Below, in pieces: positions 35,376 through 47,761 of a stretch of 64,000 bases of DNA. This stretch comes from Acanthosepion esculentum (taxonomy: Eukaryota; Mollusca; Cephalopoda; Sepiida; Sepiidae). Within the stretch, counting starts at the first letter, position 1; every line of letters begins with the position of its first letter. A program made the translations under genes and the position numbers. The stretch covers positions 75,979,460-76,043,459 of the forward strand of contig OZ038485.1 of NCBI GenBank assembly GCA_964036315.1. Reading direction: 5' to 3'. The notes beneath the pieces were generated by a model. The model ran no database searches. It was not told the origin of the DNA and worked only from the letters and a program-made list of their open reading frames with translations.

Positions 35376-36204
35376 GAAAGTTGTAGGAACGAAAACTTTT
35401 AATATGTAAAAAGTTCATGGAATATTGTCCTTGTGAACTGAAAAGAAAATGTGTCAGAAGTGTGGTTGAGATGCGGGATTCGACAAAATGTACTTGTGCT
35501 GTCATCAGGGTGCTGTATATTTTTCTTTAGTGGGTCAGAGTCAGGGCACGTCCTGGAAAAAACGTTGGTAGTGTTCAGCGTTTGCTATTAAAATTTGTCT
35601 TTTTCTAATGCTCCACGTTGAATTTGCTTTGTTGTCCCATCGCACTGTTTGCGGACCATAGTTTTGTTTGAAAACAAGCTTGTTTGTTTGATATGCATGG
35701 ATAAAGTCGGCGCACAAGATTTAATAGAAGCAGTGTTGTGGCAAAGTTGAGCTGATGTATAATTTCTATCGAGTGTCGAATGCATGTTTGAGAGAATTTG
35801 CTATTATTGTCGATTAAATATCGTACTTGCAAATTCTTAGTTTGTTCGAGTTGCATTGTTGCAAAATGAAGATGAAGGACAGTGAGCCGCCTTTTGAGAT
35901 TTAGTTCACACTATATCTATTTCAGTCCAGAAGAAGAGAGTTGAATTAGTTGCAAATGGTGTTTCTTTTTTCGTTTGGTAAGCTGGGTGAAATTAGGTCA
36001 AACATTGCCAAGAGAAAGAAAAGGTTAAGCAAATATAGTCCAGTGGGGAGAAAGAGTCTTGTAAGGCTTGTGTCATAGTAATTGTAGTTGTTCTAGTAGC
36101 GATTAAGGATGTCCACGTGTTGTAGAAAAATTCTATTTTCCACCCCGGAGAAAAATGTTTTGTACATATATATCGTCTTGTCTATTAGCAGGAGGTGAAA
36201 AATA

Positions 36205-36226
36205 TCATGTCAGGTAGTCACCATTA
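36205..36226 (-). other. Primer-binding-site candidate
   Basis: Directly after the 5' LTR on the minus strand, TGGTGACTACCTGACATG begins 3 bases from the LTR end. The tRNA that would pair was not identified. Confidence 0.5.
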
Positions 36227-36695
36227 TGTAGAGGACCGTGGGGTGTATTTACGTGTTGTATTAGAAACGTGTGTAACTCCTGGTAGAATATTAAAAGGTT
36301 CAACTACATGAAAATTGGCAGACTTAATCTGTTCAACCGAAGATGAAAGAAGACAAACAAGACAGACATGTATTAAACAAATTACAAGACACATAGACTT
36401 AACATTTGTGTGTGTGGGAACATTGTGTTTGTTCTTTGTGAATGTTCATATTTTGGTGAATGTTCGTACGTACATGTATGTTTGTAATGTTCATAGTGTT
36501 TTCCTAAAAGTGGGAAACACTGATCTTCTAAGAGCTTACATCTTGTCGCTGAAATGAAGAAGAGAGAGAGATTTACCTCACCACCACGCGGGTTGGGATT
36601 CAGCACGAGGCCTGAAGGAAAGAAGAGACTGAGGCAAGAAGTCACCCAGTATTTATAGTATGGAGAGAGAGAGACCCCTGGTGAAGAATGGAGCT
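36227..36695 (-). repeat. 5' LTR, lacking some terminal bases
   Basis: Highly similar to 34865-35361, with indels. The minus-strand start is shortened: the CTCCTCTTTAGTTCCCTA portion present in the other LTR is missing between AGCTCC and ATTCTTCACC. The TATA box is kept (complement of 36650-36657). Confidence 0.75.
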
Positions 36696-36786
36696 GATTT
36701 ATTTATTGGGGGAACAATCAAATGAAATAAAAAAAAATGTTACTGAGACCATCAACATTTGTTTAATAAATCAACATTTATAATTT

Positions 36787-36962
36787 CCCTACACGCATGC
36801 CAATAGTGGCCCTCTGGCTTGCCACCAATGACAACTCCAGCGGTCCTCTGTGGTCTGCCAGGGGTTGCTGAGAGGAATACGCTGGCAGTCTGACAGCGGG
36901 ACATCAGCAGTAAACACTAGTGTCATGCCACCCAGTGGCAGATTGGTGGTTTGCGTGTAGGG
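36787..36962. mobile_element. GC-richer MITE, 176 bp, ends CCCTACACGCA
   Basis: Perfect 11-base inverted termini, CCCTACACGCA (36787-36797) and TGCGTGTAGGG (36952-36962), enclose sequence that is strikingly richer in GC than the flanking DNA. The interior has further imperfect inverse text (GCCACC and related). No clear target duplication and no coding sequence. The superfamily is not evident. Confidence 0.7.
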
Positions 36963-38199
36963 TTGTTAAATTATCAGTTCAAAAATATATAGAAAATGAT
37001 TGAAACTTGCTCATATGCCAATGAGCCTGACAAATGTCACTGCTCAGAATCAAGGTGTAGTATCTGTCCCTTTTTTCCCCAAAAATAATGAGGAAAAGTT
37101 TTGATTTGAATCTTGTAAATTTTATTCAGTTCAATATTGGGATAATTTTAAGTTCAGTTTTTAAGCTCCAACTTTTTCTAGATATGGGAATGAAATAATT
37201 TATGTATCAAGCTATAATTCTTTTTTTTATCTCTTTCTCTCTCACCTCCTTTTCATAGTCAGTAAAAAAATTATTATTGAAATCTTTTACTTCAGATATC
37301 GGTTCAGATATGCAAATCTAATCTTGACAGAAACTTATTACATGTTAGTACATAAGTGGATCAAATGTGTGGCTCAAACTTAATTGGATATCATTATCAA
37401 TATCTAAAGCAAATATATTTTGCTGCAGCAAAATCACTATTTTTTTTGTTTTTACATACTCTATATTTTATTTTTATACATGCATGTTGCATATTTCCAT
37501 ATAAGTAAATAGGTTCATATTTGATGTCCTAACAATATTGATGCATGATACCAATTCTTTCTGTGCATGTCACACAGATGTGTCAGCAATTTTCTTTAAT
37601 ATCACTTTAAAACTACATATAGAAAGGAATGTTACTTGCTCTTTGAATCTTATTCAAACTGTGGATGGGGGAATTTGATTTTCTGCAATCTCCATTTGAT
37701 ATAATGAATAAAAGTAAAATCAGAAAAATAGATTGGAGAGGAACTTTTACCTTTACTTGTTACCTTAGAAATGCATTGAGAAATTTTTTATGAACTTAGG
37801 AAGCACTTGTCATAGCACAATCGTTACTACTATGGTTTGGCAAGCCTTTGATTGTAAGTTTGAACTTGTTGGGTATTATACAATAGTTGCTTTATAGGAA
37901 ACTAAAATTTATCAAATAATTATCTGTTTGACTTTAAGTATAATCAGAGTGTAATATTCTCTTATTTCTATTTCAATCAGTAAAAATTTTACAGGAAATT
38001 TATACATTTCCCTGATATTTTTTGCAATCTTACAGAATGGTTTAATAAAATTAATATATCCAATAAAAAACAATGCAAAGAGAAACCATTTTCTTCAGTT
38101 AATTCCCAGAAAGTATGGAATAAATAAAGATATAAAACACTTTAATAGATTTAATTCAGAAAAAATACATTATTATAGAAATCATAAAACAATAAGGGA
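36963..38199. other. No gene seen
   Basis: AT-rich DNA of more than 1.2 kb without recognised features. Confidence 0.55.
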
Positions 38200-39186
38200 A
38201 CTAACAGGACAGAAGACATGCTCATCAATAGCCTGCATAAAATCTATGGATAGAATGCTCATATTAGAGAGAGAAAAATTCTTCAGCGCTGGAACGAATA
38301 TATTAGAGAACACGGAATGTGATATTTATGCTCAGAATGTTATCAGAAAGAGCAATACAGATGCAGAAGGACGTGCAGCTGTGTTTTATAGACTACACAA
38401 AGGCATTTGAAAAGTATGGCACAAAATCTATTAGAGCTGCTCAGCTACCTTGACATATTCAGGAAAGACATTAAAATAATCAAAAATCTCTACTGGACAG
38501 CAAACCATCTGCATACAGATAAAAAATGAGTTCAGCAGATATACAAAAATAGAAAAGGGTGTAAGACAAGGATGTGTCTTCTCACCAGACTTATTCAACC
38601 TATATAGTGAGGCAATTCTGAGAGAACTGGAAATCCTGCCAGGATTCATCATTGGTGGCCACTATCTTAACAATATAAGATATGCAGATGACACAGTGAT
38701 GATAGCAGACATGGAAAAGAAACTGCAAAACCTCCTACAGAAGGAATGAAGGAGAGTGAGAAGTTGTATGGCAGTGAATGTTGGACAATCTCCTCAAAGA
38801 TGAAGAAAAGACTTAAAGCAACAGAAATGTGGTTCTACAGAAGGAAGCTGAGGATACCATGGGTTGAATATGTGAGCAATGACAAGGTTTTGAAGAGAAA
38901 GATAACAAAGTGGAAACTTATACTTAACATCAGGAGGAGGCAGTTGAAATTTCTGGGACACATAATGAGGAAGGAAGGCTTGGAAAATCTGATACTCACA
39001 GGATGGATAGAAGGAAACAGAGACAAGGGTAAGAAATGAGTGACATACTTAATGGGTTTGAGCAAATGGATGGCAGAATAGGGTTTGGGAGAAATAATAA
39101 AAATTGAAAACTTATTAAGAGCTACAAGGGACAGGAGGATGTGGAGGGCCATGAAGAGACATGGCTCATAAAAAAAGAAGAAATAA
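38200..39186 (+). pseudogene. LINE RT and C-terminus, copy c, with internal deletion
   Basis: RT motifs follow in order: LCFIDYTKAFE near 38380-38415, then RYTKIEKGVRQGCVFSPDLF near 38540-38600, GFIIGGHYLNNIRYADDT at 38640-38695 with both catalytic aspartates present, and EKKLQNLLQK to about 38745. The thumb is then missing: within a few bases the frame 38746-39039 starts at LYGSECWTISSKMKKRLKA and continues to RRQLKFLGHIMRKEGLENL. Compared with 59235-60385 and 10865-12000, about 250-300 bases are deleted. It ends with an A-rich tail near 39186. Confidence 0.88.
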
Positions 39187-39421
39187 TACAGTACAAATCA
39201 CCAAATAGGTGACCTTCATTAAGACAATTTCATCACTTTAAAGATTGTAAGGTCATTGCTGTTGAATTAAAAATCATTATTTTTATTTTTTTTTAACTGT
39301 TTTGTGATTGAAAAATTAAATAAAAGATTGTGAGATTGACCGTCCAATCTCCATTACTGACAACAACATTGAACTTCATTATACACTTGAGAACACATTT
39401 GTTTTTATTAAGGAGTGGGGC

Positions 39422-39460
<39 letters not shown>

Positions 39461-40974
39461 GTGAATAGATTTCTATTCACATTAAATAGAACATGGAAAA
39501 TTGAATTGAAGATCAGAAGCTTGACATTCTGTAATTTAACTGAAACACAAGTCAGGTAAATAAATATTAGATATAATAGTTTTATTCTGGGGATCATAAA
39601 GTTCCCCCATCCAGTCTTATAATTACTTTTAATTGCTTTCTCTATATTGGACATATATATGTGTGTGTTCTTGAATGAATTATTACAGTTGAAACCAATC
39701 TTACAATCCATTGATAATACATTTGTCACTGTTTTATTCCTAAGTTAATGGCACCTGATATATTTGGAACAACTTAAAAATAAGATTTGGTAGTTTGTGA
39801 CATGGTCTACAGGTAGATTCCTGCTATTGAGTAGGTGAGAATTACTTATCTCTTGTCAGTAAATAGAATATATGAAGATCATCCAATCTTTGTTTCTATT
39901 ATTGGTAGCCTCATTTGGAATGCCTGAACTCATGGAGAATTGATTTATTGATACTCCCAAATAATGAAGTAGATGTTAGTAATGTAATGCAAAATTAGGT
40001 TGAACATTAATAAGGAGAGATGAGAAAACTTTCTTATCTCTTGTTCCAAACAATAAGTTGCATATTTCAATTAAAATCCATCCCGATAACCATATAAATG
40101 ACCAAAAAATACTTCAAATAAATTTACTTAATGAAACCTATTCTGCCAAAATTTTCTTAAAGTTTTCAAACAATAATTATCATAGTTTTTTATGCTTTGA
40201 ATTCTAAATGACAACTTGGATAGTTTTCAGATTTAAGACATTGTATGAAGGTCCAGTGAGGCTTATCAAACTAGTAAGGCCAATTAAGATTGATGATGAA
40301 TTTATATTCTATCATGTAAGTGAGGTTTTGAATACAGTTTGACATCAGGAAGTATAAGTCTTAACACAAAAGTTTTGTCTGTCAATCTATTTAAATTGTT
40401 AACTTATTCAATAGAACAATCAATGTTATCTTGGAGGTAAGATTTATTTAAAACCACAGATTTATAGATAAAGCACTTGACTGAGTATAATCAGCTCAGT
40501 GGATTCAGCAAGAGCTTATTGATGAACTTGAAATCAAAGATTGGAAAACATTTGGTTCAGTCACTAATGCTCAGTGGATGAAGTCCATTATACTAAAAAT
40601 AGTTTAGAATGTAAAGCCCTGCAATTCTTGTCTGATTTTTCTTATTGATTGTGATTTCCACAACAATGATCTGATCTTTTCAGAATCAGGAAACCAGCTG
40701 ATATTATTGTCTTTTAATATAAAACCATGTTCCTTTCAGAAAGATGCTATCAAATTAAATAAGATTTACTTAAATGAGGATATCATCCTTTTCCTTAGAT
40801 TCAAATATAAATATAAAGTGTTTTTATGATTTTAAAAAGTAGAAAGTATTGCCGATATATTTTTTTATACTAAGTTCTAATAATTAGTTAATTGCTTTTG
40901 ATACACAACTTTGTAAACTCCTACATCTGTAAATGCATACACATGATGACAAACTTCTTTTATGTACTGTGTCC
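39187..40974. other. No gene seen; (ATT)n at 39422-39460
   Basis: An ATT trinucleotide microsatellite lies at 39422-39460. The rest is AT-rich. The minus-strand frame 39457-39729 is unrecognised. Confidence 0.6.
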
Positions 40975-41222
40975 TTTCATGATGTGAGCAATCATGGCTC
41001 TCCATTTGTAGTTCCTTGTTTGTTTCCTTACTATCCTTCCTAGTCATGTTCTGTTATCAATTTATAAATGCTTATTAGGTAGGTTACTCTCTATTTCCCT
41101 CTGCTCCTCTTGCTGTCAATATCTTCCATGAGTGTTAAATTCTCCAGGCCCTCTTTCTTCATTGTGTCTGAACAATTAAAGTTGTCTTTTTCTGATACTA
41201 AATATAAATGTCCATTTTCCTC
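40975..41222 (-). mobile_element. LINE 3' end, copy d, reversed
   Basis: Plus-strand text CATGATGTGAGCAATCATGG at 40979 and the CTCCAGGCCCTCTTTCTTCA near 41142 are the complement of the 3' part of copies a and c. Only the last 250 bases or so remain; no readable protein. Confidence 0.7.
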
Positions 41223-41539
41223 GGCAAATAAAGAGGCACTGATTAAGAAACTTTACTCATTGTACTTAAAAAATAAACTTAGATATTTGTACTAAATTAA
41301 TCTAAAAAATTATCTTTGTTATTGTTGTAATACAATATATTTTTGTATTTTCCCTTCAGATATAAAACAGTCTACATTAACAATTAGTTTCTCTTCTTAA
41401 TTTCTTTTATTTAGTTTCTATTAACTAATATTAACTTACAGAATGATAATTATTTTCTGAAGATAATTTGCAAAGTGCTTCTCCACAGATTGCAACAACT
41501 CTTCCTCCTGGGCAAAAAGCAGATTTTAAATAGGGTTGC
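41223..41539. other. AT-rich DNA, no gene seen
   Basis: Nothing recognised. Confidence 0.5.
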
Positions 41540-41720
41540 TTTAATTTTTTATAGGTGATCACAGTTCTCCACAGATTCCTTTTGTATCTGTGAATTACCA
41601 TGCCTTCTTCAGAAATATAGTCAAATGATTTCTCATTGCCACTTAATGTGAGGAAACCCAGTCTCTCCTGCTAATTGATCCTTAGCTAGTGGAGAAGATA
41701 ACGATTCATTCATTTGGATT
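41540..41720 (-). mobile_element. SINE body fragment
   Basis: Shares phrases with the SINE at 52190-52510: CCCAGTCTCTCCTGCTAATT (about 41658) against CCCAGTCTGTCCTGCTATTT (52348). The tRNA-like head of the 52-kb copy is not present here. Confidence 0.5.
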
Positions 41721-42994
41721 CTATATTTGTAAAAATTCATAAGAGAATGTATAATTTGAAAAATAAAATAAAAATTTCAATCGAGTCTCTTAATAAAGGA
41801 AAAACAGAAAAAGTATCCCTGTGTGTAGTTTAATTTCACTAAACTGAAAGAACCAATGAATTATTTTGTAAACATATCTTCAATGTTTACTCAGAATTAT
41901 TTAAAAGTATACATGACTTATTCTGTGCATATGCACACACACACACTCACAAACACAAAATTGAGAAAAAATCAACTCACATAAAACCTTACATATTAGT
42001 CTGTATATTTAATCTCAAATATGTATGTTCATCTTGCCCATTGGCTACTTACTAAGTGTAAATTAAATATTTTCATATTCTTGTAAATATACAATTAGAA
42101 AATTAAATGAGGACAAATACAGAGGAAATTAAAATTTTTTTTTTTTGTAACAGTGAAAGTTTTACTTGATTTGTCATCCATGTAATTAATTTCCTAGTTG
42201 CATTCTAATTCCCTTAATACAACTGGTGAGGAGAAGGATGTTCTTTTTATAATCACCAAGCAAAGTAGATTGATATCAATTGATATTATGTTTTGTTATG
42301 AGACACTTAATAGAAATGATGCAGATATTTTTGCATGAAAGTATGATATTGTAACAAGTGGAGATGTTCTTCAGATTGTGTTACTTCTAAGATCTTGTTT
42401 GTTAGTTAAATCTTTCATTTGTTTCTTAGTGTGTTATACTAAAGACTTGAACTATCAAAATGTTTTATAGCATTTTACATGCAGGCATATACAAAAACAT
42501 TTATAAAAAGAATCAGAATTTTTCTTCCAATCTAAAAGACAAAGTTATCTTAAATGTAACCAAATAATGTTTCTTTGGAAATTTCTTAATAAAAATAATA
42601 TACCCGTTAAAATTTACAAAATAAATTTATATCAAAACCATTTTCAGTAGTGAGAAAAATTTACCTTAATAGTAAGGAATGTCAATGTTTTAGTCTACAG
42701 TGTTCGGTAAATAAGTCTTGGAAGTTAATTCAAATAAAAAGAAATCATTTAATTTTAATATCGGTATTCTCTAAAAACAGGCATATAATGAACACTCCCA
42801 CTTTTCCCAAATCATATCTTTGACACATCATATATCAATGAAACATTAATTTGAAGGACTTTATTTAATTTTGGAGCAATTATGGGATTTGCTAGTCATA
42901 TTGAAAATTTAATTAAAATAGCTAGTACATAAAGATTTTATAGGCATGTCAAAATCTATACTAACACATACACACATATATATATATGTATATA
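41721..42994. other. No gene seen
   Basis: AT-rich DNA with a short CA spot at 41934-41946. Confidence 0.55.
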
Positions 42995-43557
42995 TATATT
43001 TAGGAAATGGATTAAATTTATCATATTGTTATTTTTAATTTATTTTGTTTAATGTCATTTAGATACTCATATTCAAGTAGAAGCTCTGTTTATTAATTAA
43101 ACAGTATTTTTTAATGAAACAGTATTTTTTTTTTATCCAACTACATCTACTGGCCTGAATATTTGAGAAATTTTGTCAGAAAAATATGCATCTTCCAGCA
43201 AGATTTGAACCTGTATCTACTTAGAGGAACCATCATTGGATGTGATGTGTCTAATCGTTTGGCCACATAGCACTCCTAGTCAAACAAAGCTTTCCTGTTG
43301 ACTCTCAAAATATCCATATCTGCTCTGTATCCCAACCTAACATAAACAAACAAAATATATTTTTAGGAAATGGATTAAATCCTACATAGTGTAATTTTTT
43401 ATTTATTTTGTTTAAAGGTTATTTTTTATGGATACTCATACTAGAGTAGAAGCTGTTTTATAATTAAACAATATTTTTTAATTAAGAAGTATTTTTTATC
43501 CAACTACATCTACTGGCCTGAATATTCAAGAAATCATGTCAGAAATATATCCTACCG
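42995..43557 (-). mobile_element. tRNA-derived SINE with tandemly duplicated body
   Basis: Minus-strand box A TGGCCAAACGA (complement of 43255-43265) and box B GGTTCAAATC (complement of 43202-43211) mark a tRNA-like head. The adjoining body (42999-43195) recurs at 43364-43557, offset 365 bases; phrases such as TTAGGAAATGGATTAAAT and CCAACTACATCTACTGGCCT are shared. The second body lacks its head and passes straight into the TG microsatellite. Confidence 0.65.
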
Positions 43558-43590
43558 GTGTGTGTGTGTGTGTGCGCGCGCGCACGCACA

Positions 43591-43656
<66 letters not shown>

Positions 43657-43771
43657 GTTGTATATAGATATATAGATTTATATATGTGTGCATGTATGTA
43701 TATATATATATATAAGTATATATATGTGTGCGTGTGTATATATATGTACAGGTAGGTGCATTTATATAGAC

Positions 43772-43836
<65 letters not shown>

Positions 43837-43854
43837 TGTGTGTGTATATATATA

Positions 43855-43894
<40 letters not shown>

Positions 43895-43976
43895 GGTGTA
43901 GATATATTTTTATATGTAGGTGTAGATATATTTTTATATATAGGTGTAGATATATATGCATATACAGGTGTGAAAA

Positions 43977-44009
<33 letters not shown>

Positions 44010-44062
44010 TGGTATGTACAATATAAATATATAGTTGTACGTGCAGATATGCAGGTTTGTAA

Positions 44063-44111
<49 letters not shown>
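43557..44111. repeat. TG/CG/CA/TA microsatellite complex
   Basis: First comes an alternating purine-pyrimidine tract, (TG)n(CG)4(CA)n, to 43653. Degenerate TATATG/TATAGGTGTAGA units and several TA runs follow to 44111. The 193-codon minus-strand frame and the other frames over it are Tyr/Ile/His artefacts. Confidence 0.95.
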
Positions 44112-44113
<2 letters not shown>

Positions 44114-45313
44114 CATACAACAGGAATTAAAATTACATGAGGTTAATGATCATTTTCATCTTGTAAATTGAAATAAAATTTACAAGGATTTTTCAAAATT
44201 GTCAGTGGATGATTAATTATTGAAAAAATGGGTAGACAGTGGAAGGAATGAAAGGAAAAAAGACAAAAAGGGAGAAATAAAAAAAAGAGAAAAAAGGGAG
44301 CAAATATAAACTAGGAAGTAGTGTAAGTCTGGATAGGAAGGGTGATCAGAGGAGAAAGGAAGAGAAAAAAGTGGGAGAAAAAAAGAGAGAAAAAATGACC
44401 TATTTATTTTATAAACAGTAGCAATCAGAAGGTAGTTTAGAAATAATGAAAACCTTCTTAAAACAAAAATAATATTATATTAAATAAAGAGATAAAGAGA
44501 TATGAAAGAGAGATAATTCAGAATTAAAGATATATTAAAATAAACAATATATCACAAAAAATAAGAAGAAAAATATAAAAATTAATATATTGAAATAAAT
44601 ATATAATCTTAGGAAGAAGTATCCCATTTAACATCTACATTTAAATCAACATATTTTAAATTTAACCTATATTAAATAATTCCCATCTACAACAGTTAAT
44701 ATTTCTCATCTAATATTTAAGAAGTGCCTTTAGAATAAATTTTATAAGATAACACTATGTAATAAATAAATATAAATATATTAATTTAATTAATTAATAG
44801 TAAAAAAAATTAAATATATATTAATTATTACATAAAAAACAATAAATAGTAACTATTAATTAAAATAATAATAAAAAATACATAAAAATATATAAACTCC
44901 TTAAATATTATACTAAGATAAATTTTCAAATACTACTTCATCAAACCAAGTAATACAATATATATCAGTAAGATACACTTCAAGACTACATATCAATATT
45001 ATATATTAATATATACACCACATATTAATATATTAAAAAGACCTATAATAGTAATAAATTTCTAAATACTTCATAATCATATCAATTGGTTAAAATAATT
45101 ATATAAAATAGAGCCTATATAAACATCATAATTATGTATTATTACACAAGAAAACATCATAAAAGTTATATTCTACTATATTATCATTACATAATTACAT
45201 TTGTTGTAAAATTATAATAATTATTATGTAATTATTAATTATCACATAAATTAACTCCTTTATATAATACTACCATATAATATTGAAAAAAGGGATATAT
45301 CAATTAATTATAA

Positions 45314-45368
<55 letters not shown>

Positions 45369-45899
45369 AACACATACATACACACACACACATATTTATA
45401 TACTTACAAATCACCTCATATATACACAATATATACACAACCATATACATATACATACTTACTAAAAATCCTTCAAAAATATGTGGAAATCTATTTAAAA
45501 TTAGAATGTAACAAGAAAGGAAAAAAGGGTAAAAAGAAATAAAAATAAAAATGAAATCCCTGAAGAAAGGAAATTAACATCGGTAATTCCAATATACATA
45601 TAGAGTTATAAAGATAAGTCAAAATTAAATAAAATCAAAAAAATATAATAAAGGATAATTCAATAAAGATACCTTGTAGTAAGAACATAATAAAAAAAAT
45701 GTCAGTAAGGGTAATATTAAAGATATTATTGATGGTCACCAAGGCATCAATAGTAATTTAGTGATAGTGAAAAGATGTTTTTGTAATGGGTATGTGATGT
45801 GAAATTTTGGAAGGATATAGAAAGGATGGAGGAGAAACAGAATATACAGTGCAATTGTCAAACGATAACAGTTCATGCAATTGTCAAATGATAATAGTT
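44112..45899. other. Very AT-rich DNA; (TA)n at 45315-45365
   Basis: A purine-biased patch at 44215-44410 is followed by almost pure A/T sequence to about 45270, a TA microsatellite, then CA/TA words to 45470. No gene. Confidence 0.75.
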
Positions 45900-46870
45900 C
45901 ACGTTCTGATGATTATTTTGGCAGGAGTGGTTTATTTATTTATTTGGGTTAATTTATTTTACTTGTTTTTCATATATTATTATTTTTATTTTTATTTTAT
46001 ATATTTACTTATTCTTTTTGATGTTTTAGTAATGTAGTAAAAAATTTTTGAGATTAGTTCAGATCATTTATTTAATAGCTTGCTTTGGTCTGGGAAGGTA
46101 ATTAAAGCTATTTTTTATGTCCAATTTTTGGATTGATTGCTATAGTCTATTCTGTTATTTTGGTAGGGGCAGTTTTTTAATTTGTTTATTATTTTATTTA
46201 TTTATTTGGATTGATTATTTTTACTTGTTTTTGCTTATTTATTTTTTTTTATTATTTATTCTAACGGTTATTTTAGCACGAGTAGTTTGTTAATTTGTTT
46301 ATTTATTTATTTGGATTAATTTATTTTAATTTTTTTAAATTTATTTCTATTTTGTATATTTTTAGTTATTCTCTTCAGTTTGGGATTTTTAAGTAATGTA
46401 GTAAAAACCTTTGATTGTTTCTATAGCAGCTATAGCTACTTTTTCATCAAATTTTTGGATTGATTGTTGTAGTCTATTCCGACGGTTATTTTGGCAGGAG
46501 TGGTTTGTTAATTTGCTTATTTACTTACTTTATTTATTTATTTGGATTGATTATTTTTACTTGTTTTTTCTTATTTATTTTTATTTATTCTTTTTCATTT
46601 ATTCTAACAGGAGTGGTTTGTTAATTTGTTTATTATTTGCTTGGATTAATTTATTTTACTTGTTTTTATTATCATTTTGTTTATTTTTATTTAATCTTTT
46701 CAGTTTTCAATTTTTAAGTAACATAGCAAAAATTTGTTTTCATGTCTGCATTTTGAGATGAGTTCAGATCATTTATTTAGTAGTTTATTTTGTGTCTGGG
46801 AAGGTAATAATAGCTACTTTTTCCAACAAGTAAAGTTTACAGGTTTTGGAGTAGTTGCTGTAGGCTGATG
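45900..46870. repeat. Composite tandem repeat, period about 330 bp
   Basis: The phrase GGCAGGAGTGGTTT or variants recurs at about 45922, 46163, 46274, 46493 and 46607. GTAATGTAGTAAAA recurs at about 46029, 46393 and 46718. GGATTGATTG...TAGTCTATTC recurs at 46131 and 46457. Spacing shows units of about 330 bases with an internal sub-repeat of about 110. TTTATTTATTTGG blocks fill each unit. Frames such as 46411-46761 arise from them. Confidence 0.75.
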
Positions 46871-47057
46871 ATGTTTTTCTTATTTTCAATGATATTTTTG
46901 GTGTGATTTGCATTTTGTTTTTAATTTTGCAGATATACTTAGAAAGCATTGTGCTATTTGCATATTTACTATTTCTGAAAGATTTCTGCATAATTTCTTT
47001 GTTTCCAGGGTCCTTCAGTTACTCCTATGTATATTTTTTCTTCATAATCTGGTGATT
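46871..47057. other. Junction between tandem repeat and Helitron remnant
   Basis: The Helitron reading frame stops being recognisable near 47058. No helicase motif is seen in the AT-rich DNA to the left. Confidence 0.5.
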
Positions 47058-47645
47058 TTACCATGTGTGTGCTACCTGAACAGCATTTGCTTCAGTGAAG
47101 TAGGCACATTGACTGTTTTTCAAATGTACTACAAGTTGCACAATAGCCAGGTGTCTTTTATGTAGCAGAAAGCCATACATGTGCCAAAATTCCTCATTAC
47201 TACTGATGTATCTGCCCATTTGATACTGGGCTACTTCATCTTGCTTATTTTCCTGCTGCAAGCCAAACATGGCTGCATCTGATCCCTTGTTGATGTACTT
47301 GCATATATACTTGATGGATTTCACTGAGTTGCAGAACTCAACATTAATGTGAGCATTAAATATCTTTGGTAGCAAGGGACAATAGGGTACTATCCACCGG
47401 TTGTCAACCTCATGTTGTCTAACTTTGGCTGAAAATCTACCATCACCTGTCAGAATGGTATCTGTCATTACCAGTTTGTGTTTCCATAAGAAATCTCTTG
47501 GGAAACTTCTTTGAGCATATATTGTTCTTCCAACATGGCAAGTTGAGGTTAAAGCCCCTCCCACATGGGCCATGTACCATGTTCCTTTTAACAATTTCAT
47601 AGAGCTCCTTGTCTGGATTTGGAAACTCTGTCATCGCTTGTCATG
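47058..47645 (-). pseudogene. Helitron Rep gene, continuation with paired tyrosines
   Basis: After the insertion the protein resumes at FPNPDKELYEIVKRNMVHGP (47625-47570), shifts frame near 47455, and continues in the frame ending 47058. There VDNRWIVPYCPLLPKIFNAH (residues 65-84) precedes SVKSIKYICKYINKGSD, whose Tyr98 and Tyr102 are the two catalytic tyrosines of Helitron Rep (Y-x-x-K-Y type spacing). YQMGRYISSNEEFWHMYGF and YFTEANAVQ follow. The sequence then loses similarity before any helicase domain. Confidence 0.9.
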
Positions 47646-47679
47646 CTTGTATGTATCTCTTTAATCATTTTATTTTATT

Positions 47680-47761
<82 letters not shown>

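Larger units (their letters stand above)
34865..36695 (-). mobile_element. Short LTR retrotransposon, coding-poor
   Basis: Two long direct repeats (34865-35361 and 36227-36695) flank about 865 bases. On the minus strand the order is 5' LTR, PBS-like TGGTGACTACCTGACATG just after the LTR end at 36226, interior, a purine-rich ACTGAGGGGGTAT ending at 35362, then the 3' LTR starting TGTCGGAG and ending CTCTACA. These are the TG...CA ends, PBS and PPT expected of an LTR element. No gag, RT or integrase can be recognised in the interior; minus-strand frames at 35588-35856 have no catalytic motif. It may be an internally deleted Ty3/gypsy-like element or a TRIM-type element. It needs proteins from elsewhere. 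Confidence 0.75.

Noticed and set aside
39422..39460. CRISPR-like regular repeats here or elsewhere
   Set aside because: Only microsatellites and minisatellites without unique spacers; the genome is eukaryotic.
43198..43272. A tRNA-Leu-like gene on the minus strand
   Set aside because: Stem pairing looks too worn, and the adjoining body is a repeat; called a SINE head.
43539..44120. 193-codon minus-strand frame and overlapping plus-strand frames
   Set aside because: Composed almost wholly of TA, TG and CA repeat units; Tyr/Ile/His/Val/Cys runs with no domain.
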